Positions 9,265 to 18,308 of a stretch of DNA of 64,000 nucleotides are shown one piece after another. The DNA comes from Gammaproteobacteria bacterium (GTDB lineage Bacteria; Pseudomonadota; Gammaproteobacteria; Eutrophobiales; Eutrophobiaceae). The translations under genes were made by a program, and so were the position numbers. Location: NCBI GenBank assembly GCA_004297165.1, contig SCUJ01000006.1:988464-1052463 (forward strand), read 5' to 3'. The notes under the pieces were generated by a model. The model was not told where the DNA came from and did no database searches. It worked only from the letters and a program-made list of their open reading frames with translations. Position 1 is the first letter of the stretch; each line of letters starts with the position of its first letter.

Positions 9265-10197
9265 ATGATGCAAGATCTGAAAGACAAATTAGCCTTCATC
9301 ACCGGAGGGGCGAGCGGCATCGGGCTCGGCATGTGCCGGGCCTTCCTGGGCGCGGGGATGAAGGTCGTGATCGCCGACATCCGCAAGGAAGCCCTCAACC
9401 GGGCTGTAGCGGACCTTAAGGACGCTTCCTATAACATACTACCGATCCATCTCGACGTGACCGACCGCGCGGCGTGGGTGCGCGCCGCAGATCAAGCGGA
9501 GGCCGCCTTCGGCGCGGTAAGCGTACTTTGCAACAACGCCGGCATCACGATCGATGGCCCGATCCCGCAAGGCACCTACGACGATTGGGACTTCTGTCTC
9601 GGGGTGAATCTCGGCGGGGTGATCAACGGCGTCATGACCTTCATGCCGCGCATGATCCGGCGTGGCGAGGGCGGCCACATCGTCAACACCTCCTCCATGG
9701 GCGGCTTGATCGCGGGCGCGGGCTCCGGGATCTATTCCACCTCCAAATTCGCGGTTGTCGGTCTCACCGAGGAACTGCGCAGCGACCTCGCGCCCCACGG
9801 CATCGGGGTCTCCCTGTTCTGCCCCGGTCCCACGCAAACCGAGTTGTTCGCGAGCAGCGTGGCGGTGCGACCGGCTAATCTTGGATCTACCGGGTACGTG
9901 CCTCGTACGTTGCCTGATCCCTCGACCATGCCGGAGGATATCGCCGCCGCTATCTACGCCATTGCGCTGAAACCCGAGGATGCGGGGCGGCGCGTCCTGG
10001 AAGGCATCCGGCGCAACGACATGTACATCCTCACGCATCCGGAATTCGGCGATATCGTGCGGGCCCGTTGCGAGGCCCTGCTCGCCTCGATGTCGCGGGA
10101 GCAACCAGGCCCGGAACGCCTGCGTGCCGCCAAACTGTTACTCACCGATAAACTTTATTCCGAACAGATCGCCAGAGCCAGGGCGCGGGAGAATTGA
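9265..10197 (+). CDS. Short-chain dehydrogenase/reductase
   Basis: This 310-residue classical SDR has the NAD(P) motif ITGGASGIG (residues 12-20), NNAG near residue 91 and the catalytic Y-x-x-x-K as YSTSKFAVVG near residue 160. A good ribosome site (GGGGAGG) precedes two tandem ATGs; the first is used here. It is longer than a basic SDR because of a helical C-terminal tail of about 50 residues. The next gene begins 1 bp after its stop, so it is an operon with the serine hydrolase, which may release the alcohol that this enzyme oxidises (inference). Confidence 0.88.
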   Translation: MMQDLKDKLAFITGGASGIGLGMCRAFLGAGMKVVIADIRKEALNRAVADLKDASYNILPIHLDVTDRAAWVRAADQAEAAFGAVSVLCNNAGITIDGPIPQGTYDDWDFCLGVNLGGVINGVMTFMPRMIRRGEGGHIVNTSSMGGLIAGAGSGIYSTSKFAVVGLTEELRSDLAPHGIGVSLFCPGPTQTELFASSVAVRPANLGSTGYVPRTLPDPSTMPEDIAAAIYAIALKPEDAGRRVLEGIRRNDMYILTHPEFGDIVRARCEALLASMSREQPGPERLRAAKLLLTDKLYSEQIARARAREN

Positions 10198-10198
10198 T

Positions 10199-11362
10199 AT
10201 GAGCGAAACAACGGGCAAGAGCGGATTGCGTAAGGATCGACTGGACCATCTCATAAGCGTCATGGAAGACGACATCGCCAGAGGCAAATACCACGGCGGG
10301 GTGGTCTGCATCGGGCGGCATGGCGAGATCGGCCTGCACGCCGCCGTGGGCCATGGTTACCGGGACCGGCGCACGCCGCTGACCACGGAGCATGTCTTCA
10401 GTCTCTTCTCCCTGACCAAGGCCCTCACCAATGTCCTTGTTCTGCGCGCCATCGAACGCGGGGAACTTGCATTCAACACCAGGATATCCGCGGTCATTCC
10501 GGAGTTCTCCGGTGGCCTGCGGGAGACGCTCACCGTCTATCACCTCATGACGCACCAGACCGGCATCCCGCCGCTCTTCATGCTGAAGCCGGGGATGTAC
10601 ATCGACCGCCTGGACGAGATCATCGCGGCGATCTGTGAGGTGGTGCAGGTCACCGACACCCCCGGTGTGAAGGTGGACTACTCGCCCATGGTCGCCCATG
10701 CCCTGCTGGGCGAGATGGCGAGCCGGGTCGATCCGGGGCGCAGGCGTTATCGGCAACTGATCGAGGACGAGATCTTCAAGCCCTTGCGAATGCAGGACTC
10801 GGCGATCGGCGTGCGCCGGGACTTGAAGGCGCGCAAGATCGTTCCGGATTTTCTGAGCGTGATGCCGATGGTCCATCCGGGACATGGCAATCTTGGTACG
10901 CATGGGGCCTTCGAGGAAGAGGATGCGGAGATGCCGTGGGTGGGCGGCATTTCCACCGCGCATGACATCTACCGCTTCGCCGAGATGCTGCGCCGGGGCG
11001 GGGAACTGGATGGCGCGCGGGTCATAGGCCCCGTCATTCTCGATCAGGCCACCCGCAACCGCACGGGCGACAAACCGAACGAACTTTACAAGACCCTGGC
11101 GCTAAGCCGCGGCTGGCCGCCCTGCCCGGCCTATATCGGCCTCGGCTTCTCGCTGCGCGGCGAGGCGATTTGCCAGCATCAATTCGGCACGCTGACCTCG
11201 CCCCGGACCTTCGGCAATCACGGCGCGGGCAGCACCCTGTTCTGGGTGGATCCGGCGCTCGATATGAGCTTTATCTGCCTCACGGCGGGTGTAATGGACG
11301 AGGGCGACAACATCATGCGCTTCCAGCGCCTGTCCGACATCGCGGCATCAGCGGCGGTGTGA
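10199..11362 (+). CDS. Serine hydrolase of the class C beta-lactamase family
   Basis: This 387-residue protein starts at the ATG just after the SDR stop; the frame is open 73 codons further upstream, but that part overlaps the SDR. It has the S-x-x-K nucleophile motif SLTK (FSLFSLTKAL near residue 68), the tyrosine motif DYSPMVAH near residue 162, and GNHGAG near the end in place of the K-T-G box. No signal peptide is seen, so it is probably a cytosolic esterase (EstB/family VIII type) rather than a beta-lactamase. Confidence 0.85.
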   Translation: MSETTGKSGLRKDRLDHLISVMEDDIARGKYHGGVVCIGRHGEIGLHAAVGHGYRDRRTPLTTEHVFSLFSLTKALTNVLVLRAIERGELAFNTRISAVIPEFSGGLRETLTVYHLMTHQTGIPPLFMLKPGMYIDRLDEIIAAICEVVQVTDTPGVKVDYSPMVAHALLGEMASRVDPGRRRYRQLIEDEIFKPLRMQDSAIGVRRDLKARKIVPDFLSVMPMVHPGHGNLGTHGAFEEEDAEMPWVGGISTAHDIYRFAEMLRRGGELDGARVIGPVILDQATRNRTGDKPNELYKTLALSRGWPPCPAYIGLGFSLRGEAICQHQFGTLTSPRTFGNHGAGSTLFWVDPALDMSFICLTAGVMDEGDNIMRFQRLSDIAASAAV

Positions 11363-11370
11363 ACGCGCCC

Positions 11371-11577
11371 CGTAGGGTGGGCACGTCTTCTGTGCCCACG
11401 CGGTAAAACTTGATGCGTGGACACGTCGTTTGTACCCACGCTGAATTTTCCGTTGTAAGATGCACCATGGAACAGATTTGTAGCCCACGCGGTAAAACTT
11501 GTTGAGATTCGTAGGGTGGGCACGTCTTGTGTGCCCACGCTGAAATTTTGCAATTGTAAGTTGTCCCATGGAACAGG
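11371..11577. repeat. Tandemly duplicated REP-like block before the RAYT remnant
   Basis: Palindrome copies lie at 11371-11401, 11415-11441 (degenerate) and 11510-11541, with a half copy at 11481-11491. The interval is a duplicated unit of about 100 bp: GTGCCCACGCGGTAAAACTT and the later CCATGGAACAG both recur. The second unit ends 10 bp before the transposase start, as expected for REP elements flanking their RAYT gene. Confidence 0.75.
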
Positions 11578-11586
11578 AGATCAAGG

Positions 11587-11826
11587 ATGTCACGTTATCG
11601 TCGAACCCACATCGCAGGGGCCGCCTATTTCTTCACGGTGGTAACCTATCGCCGTCAGGCAATCTTATGCGATCCCGACGTGCAAACAACCTTACGGAAC
11701 GCCATCGAAACTGTACGCAAGAAACGGCCCTTCACGATCGATGCCTGGGTGCTCTTACCTGACCACCTTCATTGTATCTGGACCTTGCCGGTGGGTGATG
11801 CCGACTCGGCTGCGCTCCAGCGATGA
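11587..11826 (+). pseudogene. Truncated REP-associated tyrosine transposase (RAYT)
   Basis: This 79-residue frame starts MSRYRRTHIAGAAYFFTVVT and includes LLPDHLHCIWTLPVGDAD, the HxH metal-binding motif of Y1/IS200-like REP-associated transposases. Family members are about 150-200 residues and carry the catalytic Tyr on a later helix. Here the frame stops soon after the His motif, so the catalytic half is gone. The REP-like palindromes just upstream are its likely substrate. It is a remnant, but copies elsewhere in the genome could be intact. Confidence 0.8.
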
Positions 11827-11827
11827 G

Positions 11828-12325
11828 TTAGATCGCGCTACACAATAGTCCGATAAGGAGCGCCACATCGATGGCACCAAAGACCAGAAATACAAACTGG
11901 AAGTTGTCGCGAATTGACGTCTTGCAGCCAAGAAGAACACGTAGCGGAAGTGTGAGCAAAAATGGCTCCGGTCTGGTCACAGGCTCTTCAAGCTTCTGAT
12001 CAGGGAACAGAATATTGAAGCGCTTTACAAATAGTCGGTGAGCGGTGACGAAGAAAGCCCCCTCGCGTCGGACGACCCTGAGACTTACGATAACAAGTGC
12101 CAGGCCAGCAATCGCAAGGACCGCGAGTAGTAGTCCACGGGCTTCAAGGTCGTCAGCATTCTTCGTGAGAATGGCGGCTTGCGCTGCAAGTATGATGGAG
12201 AGAAGCCATGTGAAGTGCTTCTCCTCCTCCCATAGGGCTTTGTGGTGGTACTCGCGAAATTGCTGCGCCAACCGCACAGCCTCGGCTGCGTCCTTGTCCC
12301 ACGGAGTCGGTGTGTTGTCTGACAT
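11828..12325 (-). CDS. Small membrane protein, hypothetical
   Basis: This 165-residue protein has three hydrophobic segments, at about residues 38-54 (WLLSIILAAQAAILT), 64-86 and 142-162. The start at 12325 (MSDNTPTPWDKD) follows an AAGGGGGG ribosome site; the longer frame to 12433 crosses a structured repeat. The N-terminal cytosolic part is charged and helical. I do not recognise the family. Its stop is 1 bp from the end of the convergent transposase remnant. Confidence 0.65.
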   Translation of the reverse strand: MSDNTPTPWDKDAAEAVRLAQQFREYHHKALWEEEKHFTWLLSIILAAQAAILTKNADDLEARGLLLAVLAIAGLALVIVSLRVVRREGAFFVTAHRLFVKRFNILFPDQKLEEPVTRPEPFLLTLPLRVLLGCKTSIRDNFQFVFLVFGAIDVALLIGLLCSAI

Positions 12326-12344
12326 GGCGTTCCCCCCTTGAAAG

Positions 12345-12445
12345 AGCGATATAACGTTTGCCCTGAACGGCGCCGGCCACAGCTTCTCCCGTGCAGCGCC
12401 GCTGCGCGGTCCCCGGCGTCCGGTCGAGGGCATTGTTGGGCGTTC
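12345..12445. other. Structured GC-rich intergenic element, weakly attC-like
   Basis: The minus strand begins GCCCAACAATGCCCT and ends AGGGCAAACGTTA, so the outer parts can pair and GCCCAAC fits the RYYYAAC core of integron attC sites. The opposite core (GTTRRRY) is not matched cleanly and no integrase or cassette series is seen. I list it as a structured dispersed repeat of uncertain nature. Confidence 0.3.
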
Positions 12446-12465
12446 CTGCTGCCTCTATCACGAAC

Positions 12466-13047
12466 CTACAAAAGAATAAAACTTACAATTCCCAGCACAA
12501 TGAGAACAACTGCAATTACAGCCCCCAACGTCTTCAAAAAATCATGCAGCAGGGCAAGAATTAAGAATTTAGTGGTCTCCATACCGTAAAATAGTACGGA
12601 AAACAGAAGTGACCACGGAAAGAACACCACCGCTAACGTTGCTATTATCGCAAACTCCCAAAAACCTAGAAGCAGAAAAGGATTTTCGTCGTCAGAAGCA
12701 ACACCTCGATCTTCTTCTGGCAACGCTATTTCCGCTGACTGAGCCGGGCCTGCAGGTACAGTAGTGAAATTATTTGTGCTCTCTACGTCAGGGGTATTGG
12801 ATTTGTCATAATGTTCGGCATCAACATTAGGAAGTTCGCGGTGCTCCACTATGAATAATGCTGCAGCTTCGTGTCCATTATCAGCAGCGCGCTGGATCAT
12901 GTCTAAAGCTTTTCTTTTGTCTTGGGGAATCACGACTCCCTCGATCCATCGGCCTGTCCAATACATCATTCCGCGCAGATATAGAGCATCGGGATCGTCA
13001 CTAACGACGCAAGCCTCAAGATCGCGTAATTCTTGTAAACTTGTCAT
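12466..13047 (-). CDS. Sel1-repeat-like membrane protein
   Basis: This 193-residue protein has an N-terminal segment resembling Sel1/TPR repeats (residues 18-65; DALYLRGMMYWTGRW and RKALDMIQRAADNGHEAAA), an acidic linker, and two hydrophobic stretches near residues 133-152 and 172-193. I prefer the ATG at 13047; a TTG at 13059 would add four residues. Sel1 repeats usually mediate protein contacts. Function unknown. Confidence 0.6.
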   Translation of the reverse strand: MTSLQELRDLEACVVSDDPDALYLRGMMYWTGRWIEGVVIPQDKRKALDMIQRAADNGHEAAALFIVEHRELPNVDAEHYDKSNTPDVESTNNFTTVPAGPAQSAEIALPEEDRGVASDDENPFLLLGFWEFAIIATLAVVFFPWSLLFSVLFYGMETTKFLILALLHDFLKTLGAVIAVVLIVLGIVSFILL

Positions 13048-13237
13048 TGGTGGGCCCAACTATTAGTAGACGGCCCAAGAGCCGTTATCATTTACAGCTT
13101 TTGGGCGTTGATAAAATTGTAGCCTTTTCCTAATCATAGACTTAGCCTGAGATAACACTGCAACGAGTAATAAAATATGCTGCAAGGAAGCATCCATGGC
13201 TGATCCCCTATTGATTGGATCTATTTCAGCCCCATCC

Positions 13238-13433
13238 GCGTGGGCACAGAAGGCGTGCCCACCCTACGACTACTGCGATATATCTGAACCGATTATAGAC
13301 AATCAATTTCAGGGGTGTTCAATTTATGGTCTTTGTTCCATCCGCGTGGGCACAGAAGATGTGCCCACCCTACGACTACCTCGCGTCAGCCGTAGCGTCG
13401 TAGCGTGGGCACAGTAGACGCGCCGCCCTACGG
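13238..13433. repeat. REP-like palindromes, three copies
   Basis: Copies lie at 13238-13268, 13344-13374 and 13403-13433 (the last degenerate). The first two share upstream CATCC and downstream CTAC. The segment 13284-13314 repeats the flank seen after copy 2. The stretch 13048-13433 holds no gene. Confidence 0.8.
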
Positions 13434-13793
13434 CTACTTTCTTTTGAGGTAATTTTGGAACAGATAACCGACAAACGCGAATACCAAGCCCGAGAGGAGC
13501 AAAGTAATAATCACGATTCCAGCCGTATCTTCTTCCGGATTAAAATAACGCAACACGGCTATTACAAGGATGCCCACCATTACGCCGAAACCGAAACCGC
13601 CAATTACTCCCGCTTTAGCATTTCTCCCCACAAGTTCGTATGCGAGACCCGCGCCGAACAAGACGACGCCGAAAAAAGCGAACGCGGTCCACGGCCAATT
13701 CCATCCATCAACATACATGTTCCCGAAGAACGGAATCAGCAATATTCCCATCGTCAGGAGCGCGGGACGAACAACAATTTTTATATGGTTCAT
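13434..13793 (-). CDS. Small integral membrane protein, hypothetical
   Basis: This 119-residue protein has four predicted membrane segments, at about residues 10-26 (LLTMGILLIPFFGNM), 34-52, 62-82 and 92-113, and a basic C-terminus (YLKRK). No family is recognised. It starts 6 bp after the end of the DUF1801 gene on the same strand, so the two form a small operon. Confidence 0.65.
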   Translation of the reverse strand: MNHIKIVVRPALLTMGILLIPFFGNMYVDGWNWPWTAFAFFGVVLFGAGLAYELVGRNAKAGVIGGFGFGVMVGILVIAVLRYFNPEEDTAGIVIITLLLSGLVFAFVGYLFQNYLKRK

Positions 13794-13799
13794 TATGAT

Positions 13800-14189
13800 T
13801 CAAAGTCTCCGCTTCACGTCCCTGTAGGCTCTTTCGATTAGTTCGCCAAGGACACTAGGATCGAGGTCATCTCCGATCCGCAACTTCACATGGCGCATTC
13901 GCTTTCCAGTGCCTTCAAGAAGCTTGGTCGGGTCAGGTAGAAATGCGCCGGTGAAGAACCCGACATTCACATGGTCCTTAAACACATTCACGTAACCGAA
14001 GGCGGCGTCATTGACACACGCTGTCGGGCAGCCATCGTGAATGATTTCATTGACGTCAGCGCCGCAGTTGCGAAATTTGTTGAACCAGAATCGCGCGATG
14101 GAAAAAAGCTCGTGGGGCTCATTGGCAAGCCATTCGTCAACAGCGGGATGATGGCGAACCGCACCGGGGAATCGGAATAATTCATTCAT
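13800..14189 (-). CDS. DUF1801 domain protein
   Basis: This 129-residue protein carries HDGCPTACVNDAAFGYVN, HVNVGFFTGAFLPDP and GTGKRMRHVKLR, the pattern of the DUF1801/YdhG-like fold (YjbR-like ligand-binding proteins). It is cytosolic, with no signal. The family has no established reaction. It leads the small membrane protein gene. Confidence 0.75.
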   Translation of the reverse strand: MNELFRFPGAVRHHPAVDEWLANEPHELFSIARFWFNKFRNCGADVNEIIHDGCPTACVNDAAFGYVNVFKDHVNVGFFTGAFLPDPTKLLEGTGKRMRHVKLRIGDDLDPSVLGELIERAYRDVKRRL

Positions 14190-14216
14190 TAATCTTTCGC
14201 CTGATCTACCTTCACA

Positions 14217-14342
14217 GCGTGGGCACGAAAAACGTGCCCACCCTACGTCTCATTCAAGCCCTGGCAATCGTAGGTTGGGCTGAATGAAATGAAGCCCAAC
14301 ATATATTTTCCGCGTGGGCACGAACAACGTGCCCACCCTACG
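14217..14342. repeat. REP-like palindromes, two copies, plus a second palindrome type
   Basis: Copies lie at 14217-14247 and 14312-14342 (GCGTGGGCACGAA...CGTGCCCACCCTACG). Between them, about 14270-14302 is another hairpin, TAGGTTGGGCT...AGCCCAAC, also a common dispersed repeat. Confidence 0.8.
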
Positions 14343-14368
14343 TTTTTCGTGGCCATGTTGCCAGAATT

Positions 14369-16342
14369 TTAGTCCTGCTCCAGCGCGAAGGCCAGGAACC
14401 AATCGCCCGGTTCGCCGCCGAGGATCGGGTGCCCCGCGGCGCAGATCACGATGTACTGCTTGCCGCCGATCATGTAGGTCATGGGCGTGGCCTGGGCGCC
14501 GGCCGGCAACCGCACTTCCCAGAGTTGCTCGCCCGTATCGGCATCGAAGGCCCGAAACTTGCTGTCGAGCGTCGCGCCGATGAACACGAGTCCCCCACCA
14601 GTTACGATCGCCCCGCCCACATTCGGCGTGCCCATGCGCAGCGGCAGCGGGATCGGCGCGAGTTTCTCGATGGAGCCGAGCGCGACCTGCCAGCGGATTG
14701 TGCCCGTTGCGAGATCCACGGCGCTCAAGCGGCCCCAGGGCGGCGCGGTGCAGGGCACACCGAGCGGCGATAGCAGCATCGCGAATTCCGCCGCGTACGG
14801 GGCCCCGCGCTGCGGGAAGACGGCGCTGTTCGCCATGCTGGTATCGTGTCCGGCAAGCGGCGCCTCGCCGCCCGCACCGCGATTCGGCACGAGTTTCACC
14901 ATCGACGGGAGATGCTGCGTATTCACATACAACAGATTCCGCGTTGGATCGAACGTGCCGCCGCCCCAATTCGCGCCACCAAGGGAGGACGGCATGACCG
15001 TCGAGCCTTCGAGGCTGGGTGGCGTATAGATGGGGCCATGACGCAGGCCCTCAATCTTCTCCCGGCACCAGCCGCGATCGAAGGGCGTGAAGCCCCAGGC
15101 ATCCTCGGGTTCGAGCCCCTGCGCCACGAGCGGCGGCGGGGCAGTCGGAAACGGTTGGGTTGACGAGACCCATTCGCCCGCGACGCCGTCCTGCGGGACC
15201 GGCCGTTCCTCAATGGGAAACACGGGCTCGCCCGTCTCGCGATTGAACACGAACACCAGTCCCTGCTTGGTCAACTGCACGACCGCGGGGACAACACCCC
15301 CATCGCGCGGCAAGTCAACGAGGACAGGCTGCGCCGGCAGGTCGTAATCCCATAGGTCATGATGGGTGATCTGAAAATGCCAGACCACCTCACCCGTCGC
15401 GCCGCGCAGCGCCACCAGCGAGTTGGCGTAGCGGTTCTCGCCGCGGCGCGTGCCGCCAAAGAAATCCGGACTCGGGCTTGTGGTCGGCAGAAACACCAGA
15501 TCGCGTGCCTCGTCCACGGCCATCATCGACCAGACATTGGCGTTCCCGGAGGTTTGCGCACTGTCGCCCTCCCAGGTGGCCGCGGCCGGATCGGCCGGGT
15601 CGCGCGGCACGGGATCGAACTCCCAGCGGATCGCGCCGGTCCGGACATCCAGCGCCCGCAGTTTGCCGCTCAGGCTGTCGACGCGCACGCTGTCGCTGAT
15701 GGAGGAACCGAAGATCGCGACCTCTCCGCTGATGGCCGGCGGGGCCGGGATCACGATGTATTCGTCCTTATCGACCGGACGTCCGGGATCGAGCACGACC
15801 TCGCCGCCGTTGCCGAAGTCCGGACACGGCTTGCCAGTGCGCGCATCGACGGCGTAGACGCGGAAGCGCCAGTTGCCGTAGATCAAACGCTGCTTGCAGA
15901 CGGCGTCCTCGGAGGCCAACGGGTCCAGCCAGGGCGATGCCCCGCGGCACTTGGGGAACATGGCATTCTCGAAGGAGACCTTGCCGAAATGTTCTTCCGG
16001 ATCGAAGGCCCAGCGCTCCGTGCCGGTAGAGGGATCAAGGGCCGCGAGCCGGCCGAGCGCCGTGCAGACGATGAGCGATCCCTCGATCAGGATCGGCGTA
16101 TTCTCCAGCGATTGCCGATCGATGAGGGCCGCACCGTAACGCTCCGCATCCCCGGTCCGCCACGTCCAGGCCAGTTCGAGGTCATCCACATTTTCACGAT
16201 TGATCTGATCCAGCGCCGAGTAACGCGTGCCCGTTTGCGTGCCGCTGAAGTAGGGCCAGTCCTGCGCCCAGGATTGTGTGGTTGATAAAACAAAAACAAC
16301 CAGGAACAAGGCGAGTCCCGGTTTCAGTCGTATCAATGTCAT
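14369..16342 (-). CDS. PQQ-dependent dehydrogenase (quinoprotein), periplasmic
   Basis: This 657-residue protein has a signal peptide (residues 1-26, ending SWAQ) and an eight-bladed quinoprotein propeller typical of the PQQ alcohol/glucose dehydrogenase family (YFSGTQTGTRYSALDQINREN at the N-terminus; ITHHDLWDYDLPAQPVLVD mid-protein; GGLVFIGATLDSKFRAFD and ATPMTYMIGGKQYIVICAAG near the end). No CxxCH haem motif and no membrane anchor were seen, so electrons must pass to a separate carrier. A GGGGGAGG ribosome site precedes the ATG. A similar protein is at 41005-42951. Substrate is probably an alcohol or aldose. Confidence 0.88.
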   Translation of the reverse strand: MTLIRLKPGLALFLVVFVLSTTQSWAQDWPYFSGTQTGTRYSALDQINRENVDDLELAWTWRTGDAERYGAALIDRQSLENTPILIEGSLIVCTALGRLAALDPSTGTERWAFDPEEHFGKVSFENAMFPKCRGASPWLDPLASEDAVCKQRLIYGNWRFRVYAVDARTGKPCPDFGNGGEVVLDPGRPVDKDEYIVIPAPPAISGEVAIFGSSISDSVRVDSLSGKLRALDVRTGAIRWEFDPVPRDPADPAAATWEGDSAQTSGNANVWSMMAVDEARDLVFLPTTSPSPDFFGGTRRGENRYANSLVALRGATGEVVWHFQITHHDLWDYDLPAQPVLVDLPRDGGVVPAVVQLTKQGLVFVFNRETGEPVFPIEERPVPQDGVAGEWVSSTQPFPTAPPPLVAQGLEPEDAWGFTPFDRGWCREKIEGLRHGPIYTPPSLEGSTVMPSSLGGANWGGGTFDPTRNLLYVNTQHLPSMVKLVPNRGAGGEAPLAGHDTSMANSAVFPQRGAPYAAEFAMLLSPLGVPCTAPPWGRLSAVDLATGTIRWQVALGSIEKLAPIPLPLRMGTPNVGGAIVTGGGLVFIGATLDSKFRAFDADTGEQLWEVRLPAGAQATPMTYMIGGKQYIVICAAGHPILGGEPGDWFLAFALEQD

Positions 16343-16439
16343 GGCAGATCCTCCCCCGCTCAGTCAGACATCACCCTCGCAGGTCGTGCGAAGGGTGAAT
16401 CTATTGTAGGCTGAAAGGCGGGTGAAAATCCCTATGTGA

Positions 16440-16680
16440 ATTTCTGGACGACTTCACCCTCTCCCCGGCCCTCCCCCGTCAAGGGGGAGGGAGAGATTAA
16501 TGGATCCCGTATTGAAGGTGATTGGATTTATTCCCCTCTCCCCTTGCAAAACTGCATGGTTAGTCTAGTGATTCCTCATGGTGAGACTAGTGACTCCTCA
16601 TCGAGGGATGAAATGATTATTCCCCTCTCCCCTCGCGGGAGAGGGGCAAGGGGAGAGGGGGTGGATGAGTTTCCTCTTTT
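16440..16680. repeat. Intergenic region of CCCTCTCCCC repeats
   Basis: Several copies of the dispersed motif CACCCTCTCCCC...CCCTCCCC with its complement GGGAGAGGGG form hairpins at 16448-16490 and 16620-16662. A short duplication (TAGTCTAGTGATTCCTCAT and GACTAGTGACTCCTCAT) lies at 16560-16600. A related motif occurs at 49434-49482. No gene is seen in 16343-16693. Confidence 0.6.
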
Positions 16681-16693
16681 CCCGCTGGTAATG

Positions 16694-18205
16694 TTAAGGC
16701 GCCGTGCAACTCCAGTTGCCGCCATCCTTGAGTTCGCCCGAGCCGTCATATTTCGCGTATTGCGGATAAGGACACAACGGCCGGGTCAGGCCGGATTGAG
16801 GATTGGACCCCATGACCTGCGTCGGCGCCTCGCCCTGTTCGCGCCATTTCTCCATCTCGCTGATCATGTCGAAGGTGTTCGGCCCAGGGCCGCCGCGGCA
16901 ATGACCCATGCCTGGCACCATGAACAGGCGCACCCAATCTTCCTGAGTCTCACCCATCTCCGCGAGGACGCTCTCGTAATAACCGACCGTGTTCTCCGCG
17001 GGGATGCCGGGGTCATCCCAGCCGTGATACAGCAGCAACTTGCCGCCCTGCGCCTTGAACTTGCGCAAGTCGGGATCGATGGCATCGACGAAGCCGGCCG
17101 CGGCATCGATCGCCGGCATGTCCCGGTCCAGGTCGAAGGCATGCCAGTCGTAATCGGGATTTTGGAATCCAAGTATTCGGACCGTGTCGAACAGAAACGG
17201 ATTCATTACTACTTCCGCTCCTGCCGCCTTCGCGCGATCCGCCTCCGGCAACGGCATGGGCACACTGATGGCGGAACCGGCGAAGATCAATTCGCCCTTG
17301 CCGTTCTTGACGCCGTCATAAAATATCTTCACCGTCTCCAGTTGCGCCGGGGTGAGGCAGTCCGCGCCGTTCGCGCCCTCGCATTGCAAGGTTGAAAAAT
17401 CGACCGCGCACTGGCGGGGATTATTGAGAAAACCTTCCTTCAGGGTGTCGCATTGTCCCATGATGGTAGAATTCACCCGCTTGATTTGCGCCTCCGATAA
17501 AACTGCGTCCGGGTTTCGGATCTGTCGGATGATCTCGGCGATGGCGGCGGTGTGCATGTGGATATGCCGGTTGGCGAGCGCCCCCGCGATGATGCCGTCG
17601 AAGTCCTCGGGATAACGTTGCGCCGCCATGACGCCCTGACGGCCGCCGGTGGAGCAGCCGGTGTAGTAAGCGTAGCGCAGCGGATCGGCGTAATGCGCGG
17701 CGATGATCTCCTTGGCGCGCACCGTCATCAGATGCAGAGAGCGGTAAGCGAAATCGATCACCTTTTCCGGATGGCCCAGCGCGAACATGCCTAAGGGGCC
17801 GTCGGCGGCCGAATGCCCGGTATCCGAGGCCGCCGTGGCATAGCCCCGGCGCAAGGCATTCTGCATCGCATCGTAACCCTGGATGGCCCCGGCCCAACCG
17901 CCGTTGCCGGTAGCCATGAACTTTCCATTCCAGTCTGCCTCCGGCAGCCACAACTCGACATTGATATTGGAGTCAGCGGTCGGCTTCAACACCATGGCGA
18001 TGCGGCAATGGGCGGGCAATTGTGATGGAGGTTCATTTTCCGTGCCCGGCACGCGGAATGCGCCCTCCGGCCAGTCAAATGGTCCGGCAGGTACCACCGT
18101 GGCCGAGACGATGGTAGTTTCCGGCGTGGATAACGAGGTCAATTCCGCGCAGGGTGTGCCCTGGGCGGCCGCGGCGACAACCGCGGATGCGATGAGATTC
18201 AACAT
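16694..18205 (-). CDS. Tannase/feruloyl esterase family protein
   Basis: This 503-residue exported protein has an N-terminal signal of about 15-18 residues. The nucleophile motif is YYTGCSTGGRQGVMAAQRYP near residue 165 (Ser in CSTGG, with the adjacent Cys usually disulphide-bonded to a Cys next to the catalytic His). An EDFDGIIAGA segment follows, then VPGMGHCRGGPGPNTFD near residue 430 supplies the His. These enzymes hydrolyse galloyl or feruloyl esters. Its neighbour is the PQQ dehydrogenase, separated by repeats. A GGGGGG ribosome site supports the start. Confidence 0.88.
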   Translation of the reverse strand: MLNLIASAVVAAAAQGTPCAELTSLSTPETTIVSATVVPAGPFDWPEGAFRVPGTENEPPSQLPAHCRIAMVLKPTADSNINVELWLPEADWNGKFMATGNGGWAGAIQGYDAMQNALRRGYATAASDTGHSAADGPLGMFALGHPEKVIDFAYRSLHLMTVRAKEIIAAHYADPLRYAYYTGCSTGGRQGVMAAQRYPEDFDGIIAGALANRHIHMHTAAIAEIIRQIRNPDAVLSEAQIKRVNSTIMGQCDTLKEGFLNNPRQCAVDFSTLQCEGANGADCLTPAQLETVKIFYDGVKNGKGELIFAGSAISVPMPLPEADRAKAAGAEVVMNPFLFDTVRILGFQNPDYDWHAFDLDRDMPAIDAAAGFVDAIDPDLRKFKAQGGKLLLYHGWDDPGIPAENTVGYYESVLAEMGETQEDWVRLFMVPGMGHCRGGPGPNTFDMISEMEKWREQGEAPTQVMGSNPQSGLTRPLCPYPQYAKYDGSGELKDGGNWSCTAP

Positions 18206-18308
18206 GTGTGGTTCCCCCCGAGTGATGATGTTCGATAGTAGCGTTTATATGAAGCTAACTTTGAACCGGGTTTTAGAACTTGCGCCAGATCAAATACTGG
18301 AGGGGTTG

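Noticed and set aside
9980..10198. Long N-terminal extension of the serine hydrolase
   Set aside because: The 73 extra codons overlap the SDR gene in another frame and have shadow-like composition; the ATG just after the SDR stop fits the family.
12345..12445. Possible integron attC site
   Set aside because: One core (GCCCAAC) fits, but the other core and the expected cassette setting or integrase are lacking; kept only as a structured element with low confidence.
15359..16285. 308-codon open frame on the plus strand opposite the PQQ dehydrogenase
   Set aside because: It is an antisense shadow of a GC-rich gene with clear homology on the minus strand; composition is Arg/Gly/Asp-rich with no motif or ribosome site. 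The same applies to long antisense frames at 20958-22070, 22496-23689, 30502-32010, 37612-39204 and 51620-53662.
14369..16342. Fused cytochrome c domain on the PQQ dehydrogenases
   Set aside because: No CxxCH motif was found in either quinoprotein.
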